From positions 744,001-808,000 of the forward strand of contig NZ_FXAT01000002.1 of NCBI RefSeq assembly GCF_900177725.1: a DNA stretch of 64,000 bases. The letters run 5' to 3'. Source of the stretch: Paraburkholderia susongensis (GTDB taxonomy: Bacteria > Pseudomonadota > Gammaproteobacteria > Burkholderiales > Burkholderiaceae). How positions within the stretch are numbered: position 1 is the first letter of the stretch; every line of letters starts with the position of its first letter. The position numbers and the translations under genes are program-made. Shown here piece after piece: positions 37,284 through 46,947 of the stretch. A model generated the notes under the pieces. That model had not been told where the DNA came from. It was given only the letters and a program-made list of their open reading frames with translations, and searched no databases.

Positions 37284-38744
37284 ATGACGATTCGCGCCCT
37301 GCACGTCGCAAGCGAGCTGTATCCCCTTCTCAAAACGGGCGGTCTCGCCGATGTCGCAGGCGCGCTGCCGTCCGCGCTGATCGAGCGCGGCGCCGACGTG
37401 CGGGTGCTGTTGCCCGGCTTTCCGGCGGTGCTCGCCGGTTTGCACGACCTGCAGCCGGTCGCGCGGCTCGGACGCCGTTTCGACACAGCGGACGTGATGC
37501 TCGAGCGCGGCACGCTGCCCGCCAACGGACTCGGCGTCTACGTGATCCGCGCCGCGGCGCTGTACGACCGGCCAGGCAACCCTTATCTGAACGACGAGCA
37601 CGTGCCCTACGGCGATAACGCGCAGCGTTTCGCGCTGCTCGGCTGGGTCGCCGCGCAACTCGCGCAGCAACTGGACCCGGCATGGTCGCCGCAGATCGTC
37701 CATGCGCACGACTGGCACGCGGGGCTCGCGCCCGCCTATCTGAAGGCCGCGGAGCGTCAGCATGGCCGTGCCCCCGCGCGCAGCGTGTTCACGATCCACA
37801 ACCTCGCGTACCAGGGGATTTTTCCCGCGCATCAGTTCGGGCTGCTCGGTCTGCCGGATGATTTCTTCAGCATGCACGGCGTCGAATTCTACGGACAACT
37901 GTCCTTCCTGAAAGCGGGTCTCTACTACAGCGACCGCATCACGACCGTCAGTCCGACCTACGCGCGCGAGATCCAGACGCTCGCGCACGGTGGCGGGCTC
38001 GACGCGCTGCTGCGGCATCGCGCGCACGATCTGAGCGGGATCCTCAACGGCGTCGACTACACGGTGTGGAATCCCGCCAGCGACGCGTTGCTCGCGACGC
38101 ACTACAGCGCGTCGCGCCTCGCCGGCAAGCTCGCCTGCAAGGAAGCGCTGCAGAAGCGCTTCGGCCTCGCGCAGAAAAGCGACGCGCTGCTGTTCGGCGT
38201 CGTGAGCCGTCTGACCGAGCAGAAAGGCCTCGATCTGCTGCTCGAGGCGGCGCCCGAGATCGTCCGGCGCGGCGGCCAGCTGGTCGTGTTCGGCACCGGC
38301 GACCCGGCGCTGGAAAATGGTTTGCAGCGCGTCGCGCAGGCGCATCCGGAGTCGGTAGCCGTGGAGCTGGGCTTCGACGAAACGCTCGCGCATACGATCA
38401 TCGCGGGCAGCGACGTGGTCGCGGTGCCGTCGCGCTTCGAGCCGTGCGGGCTCACGCAGCTCTATGGGCTCGCCTATGGATCGCTGCCGCTCGTGCACGG
38501 CGTGGGCGGTCTCGCGGATACGGTCGCGGACGCCTCGCTCGAAAATCTCGCCGACGATCTCGCGACCGGCTTCGTGTTCGAGCGCTTCGAGCCGAAGGGC
38601 ATCACCGCGGCGATCCGGCGCGCGTTCGCGCTCTACGGGCGCCGCACCGAATGGAAGGCCGCGCAGCGCCGCGCCATGTGCCAGGACTTCGGCTGGGGCG
38701 CATCGGCCGAGCGCTACCTGGCGTTGTACCGCGAGCTCGTCTGA
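37284..38744 (+). CDS. glgA: glycogen (starch) synthase, ADP-glucose dependent
   Basis: GT5 glycosyltransferase that elongates alpha-1,4-glucan from ADP-glucose. 486 residues, the usual length. Key motifs: KTGGLADVAGALP (ADP-glucose binding KTGGL at about 15-19), HAHDWHAGLAPAYL, SRLTEQKGLDLLL, and the C-terminal FEPCGLTQLYGLAYGS nucleotide-sugar site. Start ATG 37284 gives the canonical MTIRALHVASELYPL. Probably co-transcribed with glgC. No glgB, glgX or glgP in the window. Confidence 0.97.
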   Translation: MTIRALHVASELYPLLKTGGLADVAGALPSALIERGADVRVLLPGFPAVLAGLHDLQPVARLGRRFDTADVMLERGTLPANGLGVYVIRAAALYDRPGNPYLNDEHVPYGDNAQRFALLGWVAAQLAQQLDPAWSPQIVHAHDWHAGLAPAYLKAAERQHGRAPARSVFTIHNLAYQGIFPAHQFGLLGLPDDFFSMHGVEFYGQLSFLKAGLYYSDRITTVSPTYAREIQTLAHGGGLDALLRHRAHDLSGILNGVDYTVWNPASDALLATHYSASRLAGKLACKEALQKRFGLAQKSDALLFGVVSRLTEQKGLDLLLEAAPEIVRRGGQLVVFGTGDPALENGLQRVAQAHPESVAVELGFDETLAHTIIAGSDVVAVPSRFEPCGLTQLYGLAYGSLPLVHGVGGLADTVADASLENLADDLATGFVFERFEPKGITAAIRRAFALYGRRTEWKAAQRRAMCQDFGWGASAERYLALYRELV

Positions 38745-39027
38745 GCGGCCCGCGCGGCCTCGTTCTGTCAGGTTCCAGTAACCTTGGCGGTTCGCGCGAG
38801 GGGCCGTGAGAGCGTCCGTTTGATGGTTAGACGCAACAGCAGGGGGACGGATCAACTCGCGTCCGTCAAACTCCTGTATTGTTTGCTGTCGATGCAAAGC
38901 GCGCATTTTTCTTGCACCATCTGAATCTGGCGTACCTGCCGCACGACGGCGCGCCCGCTCGGGCCACCGGCGCGGCGCACGCTTCCCGTTTCGTTGACCG
39001 CGCCTGACCGCTTGCGCGAGCCCCACC
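38745..39027. other. intergenic region upstream of pdxY
   Basis: 283 bp between glgA and pdxY, same strand. It should hold the glgCA transcript end and the pdxY promoter. A repeated GGACGGATCAACTCGCGTCCGT-like inverted element is visible around 38839-38860, without a following T-run. Confidence 0.4.
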
Positions 39028-39894
39028 ATGACCAAAAACGTTCTGAGCATTCAGTCCCATGTTGTCTTCGGTCACGCCGGCAACAGCGCAGCCGTGTTCC
39101 CGATGAACCGCCTCGGCATCAACGTCTGGCCGCTCAACACCGTGCAGTTCTCGAACCACACGCAGTATGGGCACTGGAGCGGCAGCGCGATCGACGCATC
39201 GCAGATGGAAGAACTCGTCGAGGGCATCGGCGCGATCGGCATGCTGCCGCGCTGCGACGCCGTGCTCTCCGGCTATCTCGGCACGCCGGAACAGGCGCAG
39301 GCGGTGATCGAAATCGTCAAGGTGGTGAAGGCGGCCAATCCGCGCGCATGGTACTTCTGCGATCCGGTGATGGGCGCCGCGGGCGGCTGCAAAGTCGAGC
39401 CCGGCATTCAGGAATTTCTCGTGAGAACGATGCCGGAAGTGGCCGACGCGATGGCGCCGAATCACACCGAATTGCAACGCCTCGTCGGCCGCGAGATCGA
39501 GACGCTCGAAGAAGCCGTGACCGCCTGCCGCGAAGTGCTCGCACGCGGGCCGAAGCTCGTGCTCGTCAAGCATCTGCTCGACCGCAACAGCCCCGCCGAC
39601 CGTTTCAACATGCTCGTCGTCACCGAGCGTGAAGCCTGGATGGGACAGCGCCCGCTCTATCCGTTCGCGCGGCAGCCGGTCGGTGTCGGCGATATGACGA
39701 GCGCGGTGTTCGTCGCGCGCACGCTGCTCGGCGATTCGGTCCGCTCGGCGTTCGAGCACACGCTCGCCGCCGTCAACGCGGTGGTCAAGGCGACCTGGCA
39801 GGCGGGCCGCTATGAGCTGGAACTGGTCGCGACGCAGAACGAAATCGCGCAGCCGCGCGAGTGGTTCGATGCGTGGGTGGCGGAGACGGCTTAG
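39028..39894 (+). CDS. pdxY: pyridoxal kinase
   Basis: Salvage kinase converting pyridoxal to pyridoxal 5'-phosphate with ATP. 288 residues, ribokinase-like fold. The N-terminus [22 protein letters not shown] is diagnostic; [15 protein letters not shown] forms the pyridoxal pocket, and the C-terminal [13 protein letters not shown] (GxGD with Asp as base) is the ATP/catalytic site. No partner genes nearby; a PLP supply fits the PLP enzymes of amino-acid catabolism in the window, but no link is implied by position. Confidence 0.96.
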   Translation: MTKNVLSIQSHVVFGHAGNSAAVFPMNRLGINVWPLNTVQFSNHTQYGHWSGSAIDASQMEELVEGIGAIGMLPRCDAVLSGYLGTPEQAQAVIEIVKVVKAANPRAWYFCDPVMGAAGGCKVEPGIQEFLVRTMPEVADAMAPNHTELQRLVGREIETLEEAVTACREVLARGPKLVLVKHLLDRNSPADRFNMLVVTEREAWMGQRPLYPFARQPVGVGDMTSAVFVARTLLGDSVRSAFEHTLAAVNAVVKATWQAGRYELELVATQNEIAQPREWFDAWVAETA

Positions 39895-39937
39895 GCACAT
39901 TCCCTGAGCCATCACCGCGCGGCGGGCTGCCGTCTCC

Positions 39938-39943
39938 TATAAT
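39938..39943 (+). promoter_or_regulatory. perfect -10 box upstream of the acidic hypothetical gene
   Basis: TATAAT stands 80 bp before ATG 40023. I cannot find a good -35 hexamer at 16-18 bp, so an activator or a weak -35 is needed. Confidence 0.4.
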
Positions 39944-40022
39944 GCGTGCCGCGTGGACACAGGCAACGCGCCGTCGTCCACGGCATTTTTCAGGCATCCG
40001 GCATTTAGCAGACGAGGCAGCA

Positions 40023-40484
40023 ATGGACGGTTATATCCGCAGCGAGCGGGAAGAATATTTTGAGCAGTTGTGCATGAGCGTCGACGCGGACGAAGCGCAC
40101 GAACAGGAAGCGATCGAATACTTCGAAAACCAGTTCGGCCAGCCCGACTTCGATCCCGCGCAATGGCTCGACATCGCGCTCTACTACTCGCCGGCCGTCG
40201 CGAACGGCATCATCGACATGGTGACGCCCGACGACAAGGCACGCAGCAACATCGCCGAAATCATCGCCGACAATCTCGACATCTCGTACGGCGAAGACGA
40301 ATGCCAGCAGTTCGCGCAGACCCTCGAATTCGCACTGAACAACGGCGTGCCGGTCGATCTCGACATCGTGCTCGACGGCTGCCAGCGCGCGATCGACGAC
40401 CTCGATACATGGGCCGACGAAGACACCAAGGCGCCGCTGCTGCGTCTGCGTGAAGAACTGCTGCGCCAGCAAGGCGAGCGGTAG
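40023..40484 (+). CDS. conserved hypothetical acidic protein
   Basis: 153 residues, strongly acidic (many Asp/Glu, few basic residues), soluble and predicted mostly helical. No domain that I recognise. GAGG lies five bases before the ATG and a TATAAT box about 80 bp upstream. Coding potential is good and the gene stands alone between pdxY and the branched-chain binding protein, so it is probably real. Function not assigned. Confidence 0.75.
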   Translation: MDGYIRSEREEYFEQLCMSVDADEAHEQEAIEYFENQFGQPDFDPAQWLDIALYYSPAVANGIIDMVTPDDKARSNIAEIIADNLDISYGEDECQQFAQTLEFALNNGVPVDLDIVLDGCQRAIDDLDTWADEDTKAPLLRLREELLRQQGER

Positions 40485-40905
40485 GCAAGGGCGCGAGCCT
40501 CGCCTCTGCTTCGCCGCGCCTTGCCGCGCGTTGCCGCGCCTGCGCGCGGGTTTGTTAAGCATATGCCGCAATCGGCAGCCCCTGCGGCGACTCTCACGGC
40601 AAGCCAGTCTGGACGCCTTGCGCACGCTCAATGTGCACACTATGCACGTTTCGCGGGCTGTGCCGAAATGCTCATCCAAAACGCCTCGAATTGCCAAGAC
40701 GACGGCAATTTGGCTTCCTATATTCGCGCCAGACTGATCGCGCGCCTCAGTTGCGAAGCGCAGTACCACTGAGCGTATTCCAGCATTGCGAGTGGCGACC
40801 GATCGTTCGTAGTCTTCCGATACGCGAGGCGCCCCCCGGCTTCGCGCGTGAGACCGTTTTCCTGTCGTGCCGCTTTCATAACAACCGTCGATGCAAGGAG
40901 AGAAC
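40485..40905. other. intergenic region upstream of the branched-chain binding protein
   Basis: 421 bp. It should contain the promoter of the 40906 gene. A short near-palindrome TGTGCACACTATGCAC is at about 40632-40647. No open frame with coding character. Confidence 0.4.
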
Positions 40906-42057
40906 ATGAGTCTTCACAACACGCTGAAACCCCTCGCCATGCTCGCTGGCGCCCTGTTTGCCATCGCGCCGCTCGCCAGTTTCGCCGACGACCTGCAGGT
41001 CAAGATCGGTTTTGCCGCGCCGCTCACGGGTGCCAATGCAGGCTACGGCAAGGATCTGGAAAACGGCGTGCAACTCGCGATCGACGAAGCCAACGCGCAG
41101 AAGGTCACGATCGGCGGCAAGGTCGCGCATTTCGTGATCGTTGCCGAGGACGATCAGGCCGACCCGCGCGTCGGTGTGCAGGCCGCGCAGAAGCTCGTCG
41201 ATTCGGGCGTCGCCGTGGTGGTCGGCCACTTCAACTCGGGCACGACGATTCCCGCCTCGCAGGTCTATGAGCAGGCCGGCATTCCGGTGCTCGACCCGGC
41301 CGCCACGAATCCGATCATCACGGGCCGCGGTTTTGCGAACGCCTTCATGGTGATTTCCACCGACGCGCAGAACGCCGGCAACGCGGGCGCCTACGCGGTC
41401 GACCTGACCAAGGCCAAGCGCATCGCGATCATCGACGACCGTACCGCATTCGGCCAGGGCGAGGCCGACGAGTTCGAGAAGGCGGTGAAGGCGCATGGCG
41501 GCACGATCGTCGCGCGCGACTACACCGACAACCACGCGGTCGACTTCAGCACGCAGATCACGAAATTCAAGGGCGCGAATGCGGACCTCGTGTTCTTCGC
41601 CGGACTCGACAACCAGGCGGCGGGTTTCGCGCGGCGCATGAAACAGCTCGGCCTGAACGCGCAGCTCGTCGGCGGCGGCGGCGTGATGGACGAGGACTTC
41701 ATCAAGCTTGCCGGCGATGCGTCCGACGGCGCGATGGCCTGGGAATACGGCCGCCCGCTCGCGCAACTGCCGGGCGGCAAGGACTTTTCCGCGAAGTTCA
41801 AGAAGCGCTTCGGCGTCGACGTGCTCTCGTATGCGCCGTTCGGCTACGACGGCGCGTGGGTCGCGATCAAGGCGATGGAGCAGGCCAAATCGAGCTCGCC
41901 GAACGCGTACCGTCCGGTGCTCAAGGCGATCGATTACGACGGCGTGACCGGCAAAATTTCGTTCGACAACACCGGCGCGCTGAAGAGCGGCGCATCGACG
42001 CTCTACCAGGTGAAGAACGGCGCGTGGGTGCCGATCGTGACGAAGAGCGGCACGTAA
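40906..42057 (+). CDS. branched-chain amino-acid ABC transporter substrate-binding protein (LivJ/BraC)
   Basis: Periplasmic receptor for leucine, isoleucine or valine (family 4 solute-binding). 383 residues; signal peptide about 1-26 (ending ASFADD). Mature N-terminus LQVKIGFAAPLTGANAGYGKDLENG is typical, with VVVGHFNSGTTIPASQVYEQAGIP and PAATNP. Excellent AAGGAG Shine-Dalgarno; ATG 40906 chosen over the in-frame 40891. It is an orphan receptor: no LivHMGF genes are adjacent, so it must share a transporter encoded elsewhere. Confidence 0.95.
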   Translation: MSLHNTLKPLAMLAGALFAIAPLASFADDLQVKIGFAAPLTGANAGYGKDLENGVQLAIDEANAQKVTIGGKVAHFVIVAEDDQADPRVGVQAAQKLVDSGVAVVVGHFNSGTTIPASQVYEQAGIPVLDPAATNPIITGRGFANAFMVISTDAQNAGNAGAYAVDLTKAKRIAIIDDRTAFGQGEADEFEKAVKAHGGTIVARDYTDNHAVDFSTQITKFKGANADLVFFAGLDNQAAGFARRMKQLGLNAQLVGGGGVMDEDFIKLAGDASDGAMAWEYGRPLAQLPGGKDFSAKFKKRFGVDVLSYAPFGYDGAWVAIKAMEQAKSSSPNAYRPVLKAIDYDGVTGKISFDNTGALKSGASTLYQVKNGAWVPIVTKSGT

Positions 42058-42209
42058 GAGCACAACCCAGTGCTACCCAGCGTGCAATTCGGAGCACGCA
42101 CGGGAGCGCAACCCGGAGTACAGGTGACATTTTGTATGGCCGCATGCGGCTTTGCGCGGCGTTGAGCCGCAGCTGGGCCGCATGGGCCGCCTGGCCCACT
42201 GCCCGGCCG

Positions 42210-44201
42210 CTACTTCGCCCCCGCCGCCTTGACGACCACCTCGGCATCGAGATCGCGCTCGATGCGCACGAGGTCGTCCCTGAGCGCGGCGAATTCGTCG
42301 GCGGAACACATCTGATGGCCGAAGGCGGCGCGCAGGTGCCGCCTGACCTGCAATGCGCGCGTCGCGGGATCGAACACATACTGCGATGAAAACGTGAGCA
42401 TGCGATCCTCGACCGTGCTGTCGGCCGGTACATCGCTCACGCGCACGAAGCGCGGTAACGTCATCTCGAGCGTTTCGTCGAACTCCCCGCCGATGCAGGC
42501 CCACGGTTGCGTTCTGACCGGCTCGGCCAGCCACGTCTCGACCTGCGAAGCCATGCCGCCCGACAGACTCGTCAGCGCCGGCACGGCGGTCGTGCCGTCC
42601 TGCCAGATCAGATGCGGCACTGTGCCCTGCATCGACGTCGCGAACGGCCCGCTCGTTGCGGCCAGATCGTCCGTCTGCAATTGCGCGCTGCCGTGCAGGC
42701 CCGCATGCAACAGACGGCTCGCCGCGATCTGCTGTGCACTCTGCTGCGTCGCGCGCCGCAACGTGTTGCGTTCGACCTCGGCGGTAAAGCCCGCATCCTC
42801 TACGCGGTAAGCGTAATTCGCGGTGCCGTTTTCGTCGATGTCGATCTGCACGCGCGCGGTGCGCTCGCGCGGCTGCGTGGCCGGCGTGCGCGCGAGCACA
42901 CCGTCGTCGACGAGCAGCACCGGCCGGTCCATTACGCTGGCTGGCAGATAACCGAATTCGGTGCCACCCGCCGTCGTATCCGCGAATTGCGATAGTTCAG
43001 GAATCCAGATGATCGCGTGATTGATCGCGCTCGTCCCGTAGCCGGGCACACTGGGCAAGCTGTAGTACGGCCCGAGATTGAGCAGCACCGGCTCGCTGCG
43101 AATGCCGAGCGCCGCGAGCAGCGCGCCATATAGCGCGACGTGGTCCTTGCAGTCGCCATAGCGGTTGCGCAGGATGTCGGCGGCCTTGTGCGGAACCGCC
43201 GCGGTCTCGCCGAGAAAGAGCGCGACGTAGCGGATGTTCAGGCGCATCCAGTCGTACAGCGCGCGGGCTTTCGCGCGTGGATCGGCGAGGCCCGCCGTGA
43301 GGCTCTGCGCGAGCCGCGCGATCGCGGGATCGCTGCGGGTCGCGTCGTTCGCGGCGGGTCCGCGATAGCGCTCGGCGAAGCTCGCGAAGTCCGGCACCGT
43401 CGATACCATCAGCCGGTCGCCCCAGTTCGCATAGCCGACCGCGCCCGCTTCGAGCCGCGCATACGGGCCATGCCGGTAGTCGAATTCGTAGCGGGTGCGG
43501 CCGTTCGAAGTCACGGGCGGCAGCGCGACGTAGCCGCGCGCGTCGACATACAGCGGCACGTCGGCGGGCAGATCGAAGATAAGCCGCTGCAACTCGACGG
43601 GCTCGCGCGTCGGCTCGACCAGATACGCGAAGGTGCCGGCCTGCAACGGCTTCACGCGCGTCTTGCGAAACGCGAGATGCACGCGCGCGCCAGGCTCGAC
43701 ACCGGGGAAAATCACCGTGCGCAACACGCCGTCCTCGAAACTCGGCGCGCCGGCCGAGCGCGGCTCCTGCACGTCGCGGATCGCCTCGGGACCGACCGGA
43801 TGCACGCTGCCGTCGGGCGCGATGGTTTCCGCGGCCAGCAGTTGCACCTGCTCGATGTCCTTGTTGAACCATACGTAGCGCTGCGCGATCTCGTCGACAC
43901 CGCTCGCCGTGCCGGCGCGCAGCACGGTGTCGTCGTGTTCTTCGACGGAGCCGTCTTTCTGGATCGTGAAGAGATGGACGTCGCGCTCGATGGTCGTGGG
44001 GGCGCGTTCGTCGCTGGTGGTGACGATTTCGTCGGCGACGGCGGAGAGCGGCCATGCGATCGAGCACGCGGCGAGTAACGCGGCGAATAATGCGGCGCAC
44101 CACACGGCAAGCGGAGCGACAGGCAGTGCGGCAACGTGCACGCTCCGTACAGGCGCGAGCGCAGCGGTACGCCCGGCAAACACGCGAGCGCGCAGCATCA
44201 T
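42210..44201 (-). CDS. exported DUF3857/transglutaminase-like protein
   Basis: 663 residues. An N-terminal signal sequence or membrane anchor (about 15-50), a DUF3857 beta-sandwich domain (about 60-240), then a transglutaminase-like cysteine-peptidase fold. The triad is visible: Cys in RYGDCKDHVALYGALL, His in INHAIIWI and Asp in SQFADTTAGG. The C-terminal ~200 residues (ERTARVQIDIDENGTAN, then beta-rich) are DUF3858-like. It probably acts in the periplasm as a peptidase or cross-linking enzyme. ATGATG at 44201/44198 overlaps the stop of the AraC regulator, so the two are coupled. Confidence 0.85.
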   Translation of the reverse strand: MMLRARVFAGRTAALAPVRSVHVAALPVAPLAVWCAALFAALLAACSIAWPLSAVADEIVTTSDERAPTTIERDVHLFTIQKDGSVEEHDDTVLRAGTASGVDEIAQRYVWFNKDIEQVQLLAAETIAPDGSVHPVGPEAIRDVQEPRSAGAPSFEDGVLRTVIFPGVEPGARVHLAFRKTRVKPLQAGTFAYLVEPTREPVELQRLIFDLPADVPLYVDARGYVALPPVTSNGRTRYEFDYRHGPYARLEAGAVGYANWGDRLMVSTVPDFASFAERYRGPAANDATRSDPAIARLAQSLTAGLADPRAKARALYDWMRLNIRYVALFLGETAAVPHKAADILRNRYGDCKDHVALYGALLAALGIRSEPVLLNLGPYYSLPSVPGYGTSAINHAIIWIPELSQFADTTAGGTEFGYLPASVMDRPVLLVDDGVLARTPATQPRERTARVQIDIDENGTANYAYRVEDAGFTAEVERNTLRRATQQSAQQIAASRLLHAGLHGSAQLQTDDLAATSGPFATSMQGTVPHLIWQDGTTAVPALTSLSGGMASQVETWLAEPVRTQPWACIGGEFDETLEMTLPRFVRVSDVPADSTVEDRMLTFSSQYVFDPATRALQVRRHLRAAFGHQMCSADEFAALRDDLVRIERDLDAEVVVKAAGAK

Positions 44202-45136
44202 GAGCGAGACGCCCCGCCCCGCGCGCGCCACGTGCGCGGACTCGCGGCGAACTCCGCACGAAACGCGTGATTGAAATTCGACAGATCGTTGAAGCCGCAA
44301 TCGAGCGCGACATCGACGATCTTCTCTGCGCCGTCGCGCAGCCGCAGCGCCGCGGCTCGCAAACGCGCGCGCAGCAGGTATTGATGCGGCGTCACGCCGG
44401 TCACCTGCTGGAACGTGCGCAGAAAGTAGAAGTCGCTCACGCCCGCGGCGACGGCAAGGCTCGCGAGCGTATGCGGCGCGCCGGGCGCGTCGTCGATCAG
44501 GCGCACGATCTGCGCGATGCGCGAGCGGGCCGTCGCGCTCGCGGGAGCCGGTGCGCGCGTCAGCGCACCGGCTGCGTGCAGCGTCGCGGCGGCCAGTTCG
44601 ACCGCGAGTTCGTCCCACGCGGGGCGGTCCTTGCCGCCGCCCTTGCCACTATCACCAGCATTGCCGCCTTCGTCACCGGCGCTCGCACAAGCCCGCGCGA
44701 TGAGCGGCGCCAGCTTGCGCAGCGCCGGCACGCTCGCGCGACGGAAATTCAACCGGCCGCCCGCGAGCCCCGCATCGGCGGCAAGCCGCTCGAAGTACTC
44801 CGGCGCATAGTGAAACGAGAAGCAGCGATCGCCGGGACCATGCCGATGACCGCACTCGAAACAGGCGCCGGTATTGCCGAGCAGCAGCGCGCCCGGCGTC
44901 AGCAGTTCGCGGCCCGTGGCGGCGCGATAGTCGAACGAACCGGCCACGACCATCGCGATGCACACGTCGGCGTGCCGCTCCTCGAACGGCGCATCGCGCG
45001 GACCGAACGTGCACAGCAGATCCGCGACGCTCCAGCCCGCGCCTGCGGCCAACGCGCGCGACACGACGCCGCCGCGCGCGCCCTCCTGCTCGCGCCGCGC
45101 CAACGCCTGCTGCAACGTGACGGCAATTTTCCCCAA
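44198..45136 (-). CDS. AraC-family transcriptional regulator
   Basis: 312 residues with an N-terminal AraC-type cupin sensor domain (about 20-150; LLGNTGACFECGHRHGPGDRCFSFHY) and a C-terminal double HTH (about 215-310: LASLAVAAGVSDFYFLRTFQQVTGVTPHQYL and IVDVALDCGFNDLSNFNHAFRAEF). I propose TTG 45136, with GAGG six bases upstream. An upstream reading to 45763 would run through the divergent gene. The stop overlaps the transglutaminase gene start (ATGA), suggesting that it regulates that gene. Confidence 0.85.
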   Translation of the reverse strand: MGKIAVTLQQALARREQEGARGGVVSRALAAGAGWSVADLLCTFGPRDAPFEERHADVCIAMVVAGSFDYRAATGRELLTPGALLLGNTGACFECGHRHGPGDRCFSFHYAPEYFERLAADAGLAGGRLNFRRASVPALRKLAPLIARACASAGDEGGNAGDSGKGGGKDRPAWDELAVELAAATLHAAGALTRAPAPASATARSRIAQIVRLIDDAPGAPHTLASLAVAAGVSDFYFLRTFQQVTGVTPHQYLLRARLRAAALRLRDGAEKIVDVALDCGFNDLSNFNHAFRAEFAASPRTWRARGGASRS

Positions 45137-45244
45137 GATGCACCTCGGCAGAGTCCGTATCGTGGTTGTAGCACATCGCCGGGCCACTCGTTTCACGCGG
45201 GCTCCGGCGATGCCATCCGACACTTGCCTCACGGAGCACGCAGC

Positions 45245-45811
45245 ATGAACGGACTCGAGAACGACCTCGCAGGCGGCTTTCTGGCCGCGTTGAGCGCACC
45301 CGCGCGCGCCGCCGACATCCCCGCCGCCGACGACCTGTACGGCTGGCTGATCGGCAGTTGGGAGATGGACGTGCTGCACTACCGCGTTGATATGCGCAGC
45401 GCGCCCCGGCGCGGCGAGATTCATTTCGGCTGGGTGCTGGAAGGCCGCGCGGTGCAGGACGTGTGGATCATGCCGCCGCGCGGCGACTCCCCCAGCGCAA
45501 GCGATGCGATGTACGGCACGACGCTGCGCGTCTGGGATCCGGCTGCGCGGCTGTGGCGCGTGACCTACGTCAATCCGCGCACCGGCCAGCATGACGAGCT
45601 GACCGGCCGGCGCATCGGCAGCGATCTCGTGCAGATCGGCCGGCACGCGGACGGCACGCCGATCCGCTGGAATTTCACCGACATCACGCGCGATTCGTTT
45701 CGCTGGAACGGCGTCGCGCTCGAAGCGGACGGCGTCACCTGGCGGCTCGAAGCCGAGTTCCACGCGCGGCGCCGCGGTGCGGCTTCAATCCCCCTCGCCA
45801 AGCTGGCCTAG
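45245..45811 (+). CDS. conserved hypothetical protein, calycin/DUF1579-like
   Basis: 188 residues. LYGWLIGSWEMDVLHYR and HFGWVLEGRAVQDVWIMPPR, followed by YGTTLRVWDPAARLWRVTYVNP, give the strand-rich pattern of small lipocalin-like proteins of the DUF1579 kind, which bind or carry small ligands. No signal peptide. GGAG lies 8 bases before the ATG. It is divergent from the AraC regulator by 108 bp, so the regulator may control it. Its 3' end overlaps the next, convergent gene by 27 bp. Confidence 0.75.
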   Translation: MNGLENDLAGGFLAALSAPARAADIPAADDLYGWLIGSWEMDVLHYRVDMRSAPRRGEIHFGWVLEGRAVQDVWIMPPRGDSPSASDAMYGTTLRVWDPAARLWRVTYVNPRTGQHDELTGRRIGSDLVQIGRHADGTPIRWNFTDITRDSFRWNGVALEADGVTWRLEAEFHARRRGAASIPLAKLA

Positions 45812-46465
45812 CAGCGCCTGCAGCTTTTCCACATGCCTGAGCAGCATGTGGCGATGCTTCTCGATCTGTTCGAGCCGTCCCGCGAGATCGGCCTGGATGC
45901 GCTCGTCGAGATCGGCAGCGGCGATCACTTCCTCGACCTTGGCGCGCATCGACGCGAGCTCCACCGGCGCCTGGAGCAGATGCCGCTCGAAGCGCCGCAC
46001 CTCCTGCGCCGCGAGATCGCGCACCTTGCGAAAATGCGCCTGACGCCGGTGCGCCTCCGCGTCGAGCGTTTCTTCCTCGATGCGGCGGGCCGGCGCCGAC
46101 TGCCCGAAAATCGGCTCGGGCGGCCGCAATACCGTCTTTTTGCGCACCGGATGCGCGGTGCCGCGAAAACGCGCGAGCGGCCGTTCGTTGTCGATCGCCT
46201 CGCGCGCGTTGGGCGGTATCTCGTCCTCGGTGTGCGGCACGTTCATCCAGCCACCCGGCAAGCCGGTGACCGCCTCGACGCCGCGCGCGAATTCTTCGCC
46301 GAATTCGCGCTGACCGGACAGCATCAGCTTCAGATAACTCGTGGAGAACGTCATCATGCGCGCGAGCCGGCTCGCGGCGCCGACCTCGCGGGTCAGCAAC
46401 ACCAGGTTCGCGCGCCAGACTGGCAGCAGCAATTCGTCGGAATCTTCCATCGCTGGGTTTTCCAT
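45785..46465 (-). CDS. XRE-like HTH protein with C-terminal coiled coil
   Basis: 226 residues. The N-terminal ~75 residues resemble the XRE/lambda-repressor HTH (LARMMTFSTSYLKLMLSGQREFGEEFARGVEAVTGLPGGWMN matches the sequence-reading helix and the GLPxGWL tail). The C-terminal ~90 residues, rich in Arg/Glu/Leu heptads, look like a coiled coil. Probably a DNA-binding regulator. Alternative starts exist at 46501 (MRDAV) and within MEDSD; none has a strong Shine-Dalgarno sequence, and I prefer 46465. Overlaps the convergent neighbour. Confidence 0.65.
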   Translation of the reverse strand: MENPAMEDSDELLLPVWRANLVLLTREVGAASRLARMMTFSTSYLKLMLSGQREFGEEFARGVEAVTGLPGGWMNVPHTEDEIPPNAREAIDNERPLARFRGTAHPVRKKTVLRPPEPIFGQSAPARRIEEETLDAEAHRRQAHFRKVRDLAAQEVRRFERHLLQAPVELASMRAKVEEVIAAADLDERIQADLAGRLEQIEKHRHMLLRHVEKLQALLGQLGEGD

Positions 46466-46772
46466 CTTTTCGCCTGATGAACCGATGACAGCGTCGCGCA
46501 TGTCATCGTTCTGAAAGGGTAGCCGCTTCGGCGCGCCGCTTGCAATCAGGGCTTGCGGATTCGCGCACAGGTGTGGCTTTCATGCCGAAGTTACGCGCGA
46601 ATGCCGTCGACGCCCATGGGAAAGCGTTTACGACTCGCGGCGTGTTGCATCGACACACGTATTCGCACGCCGTTCCTGCGTTCGGCCGCACAAATGTGGC
46701 ATGCTTACGTGCCGACCCGGCACGTGCCGTACTGTATCGGCCGCTCCACAACATTGACTTAAGGTTTCTGTA
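46466..46772. other. intergenic region upstream of the His-rich peptide gene
   Basis: 307 bp between divergent genes. It should contain both promoters. The last 20 bp give AAGG, the ribosome binding site of the small gene. No repeat or structured element seen. Confidence 0.4.
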
Positions 46773-46907
46773 ATGAAGAAAATCGTTCTCGCCATTGCCG
46801 CAGCTGTCGCCACCCTGAGCGCGATCGCTCCTGCTCAAGCTTATGAGCATCATCGCGAATGCCACAAGGTGCGCGTCCACCATCATGTGGAAACGCGCTG
46901 CCACTAA
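46773..46907 (+). CDS. small exported His-rich peptide
   Basis: 44 residues. Residues 1-23 form a clean signal peptide (MKKIVLAIAAAVATLSAIAPAQA). The mature ~21-residue peptide has seven His and two Cys (HHRECH, VHHHVETRCH), a pattern that can chelate metal ions. ATG 46773 has AAGG 8 bases upstream, and a strong terminator follows 40 bp after the stop. Its tight gene structure supports it as real although tiny. Function unknown; a periplasmic metal-binding role is inference. Confidence 0.75.
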   Translation: MKKIVLAIAAAVATLSAIAPAQAYEHHRECHKVRVHHHVETRCH

Positions 46908-46947
46908 TGGTGCCGATATCGCGTCGATGAGGCGCGGCTCGCATTGA

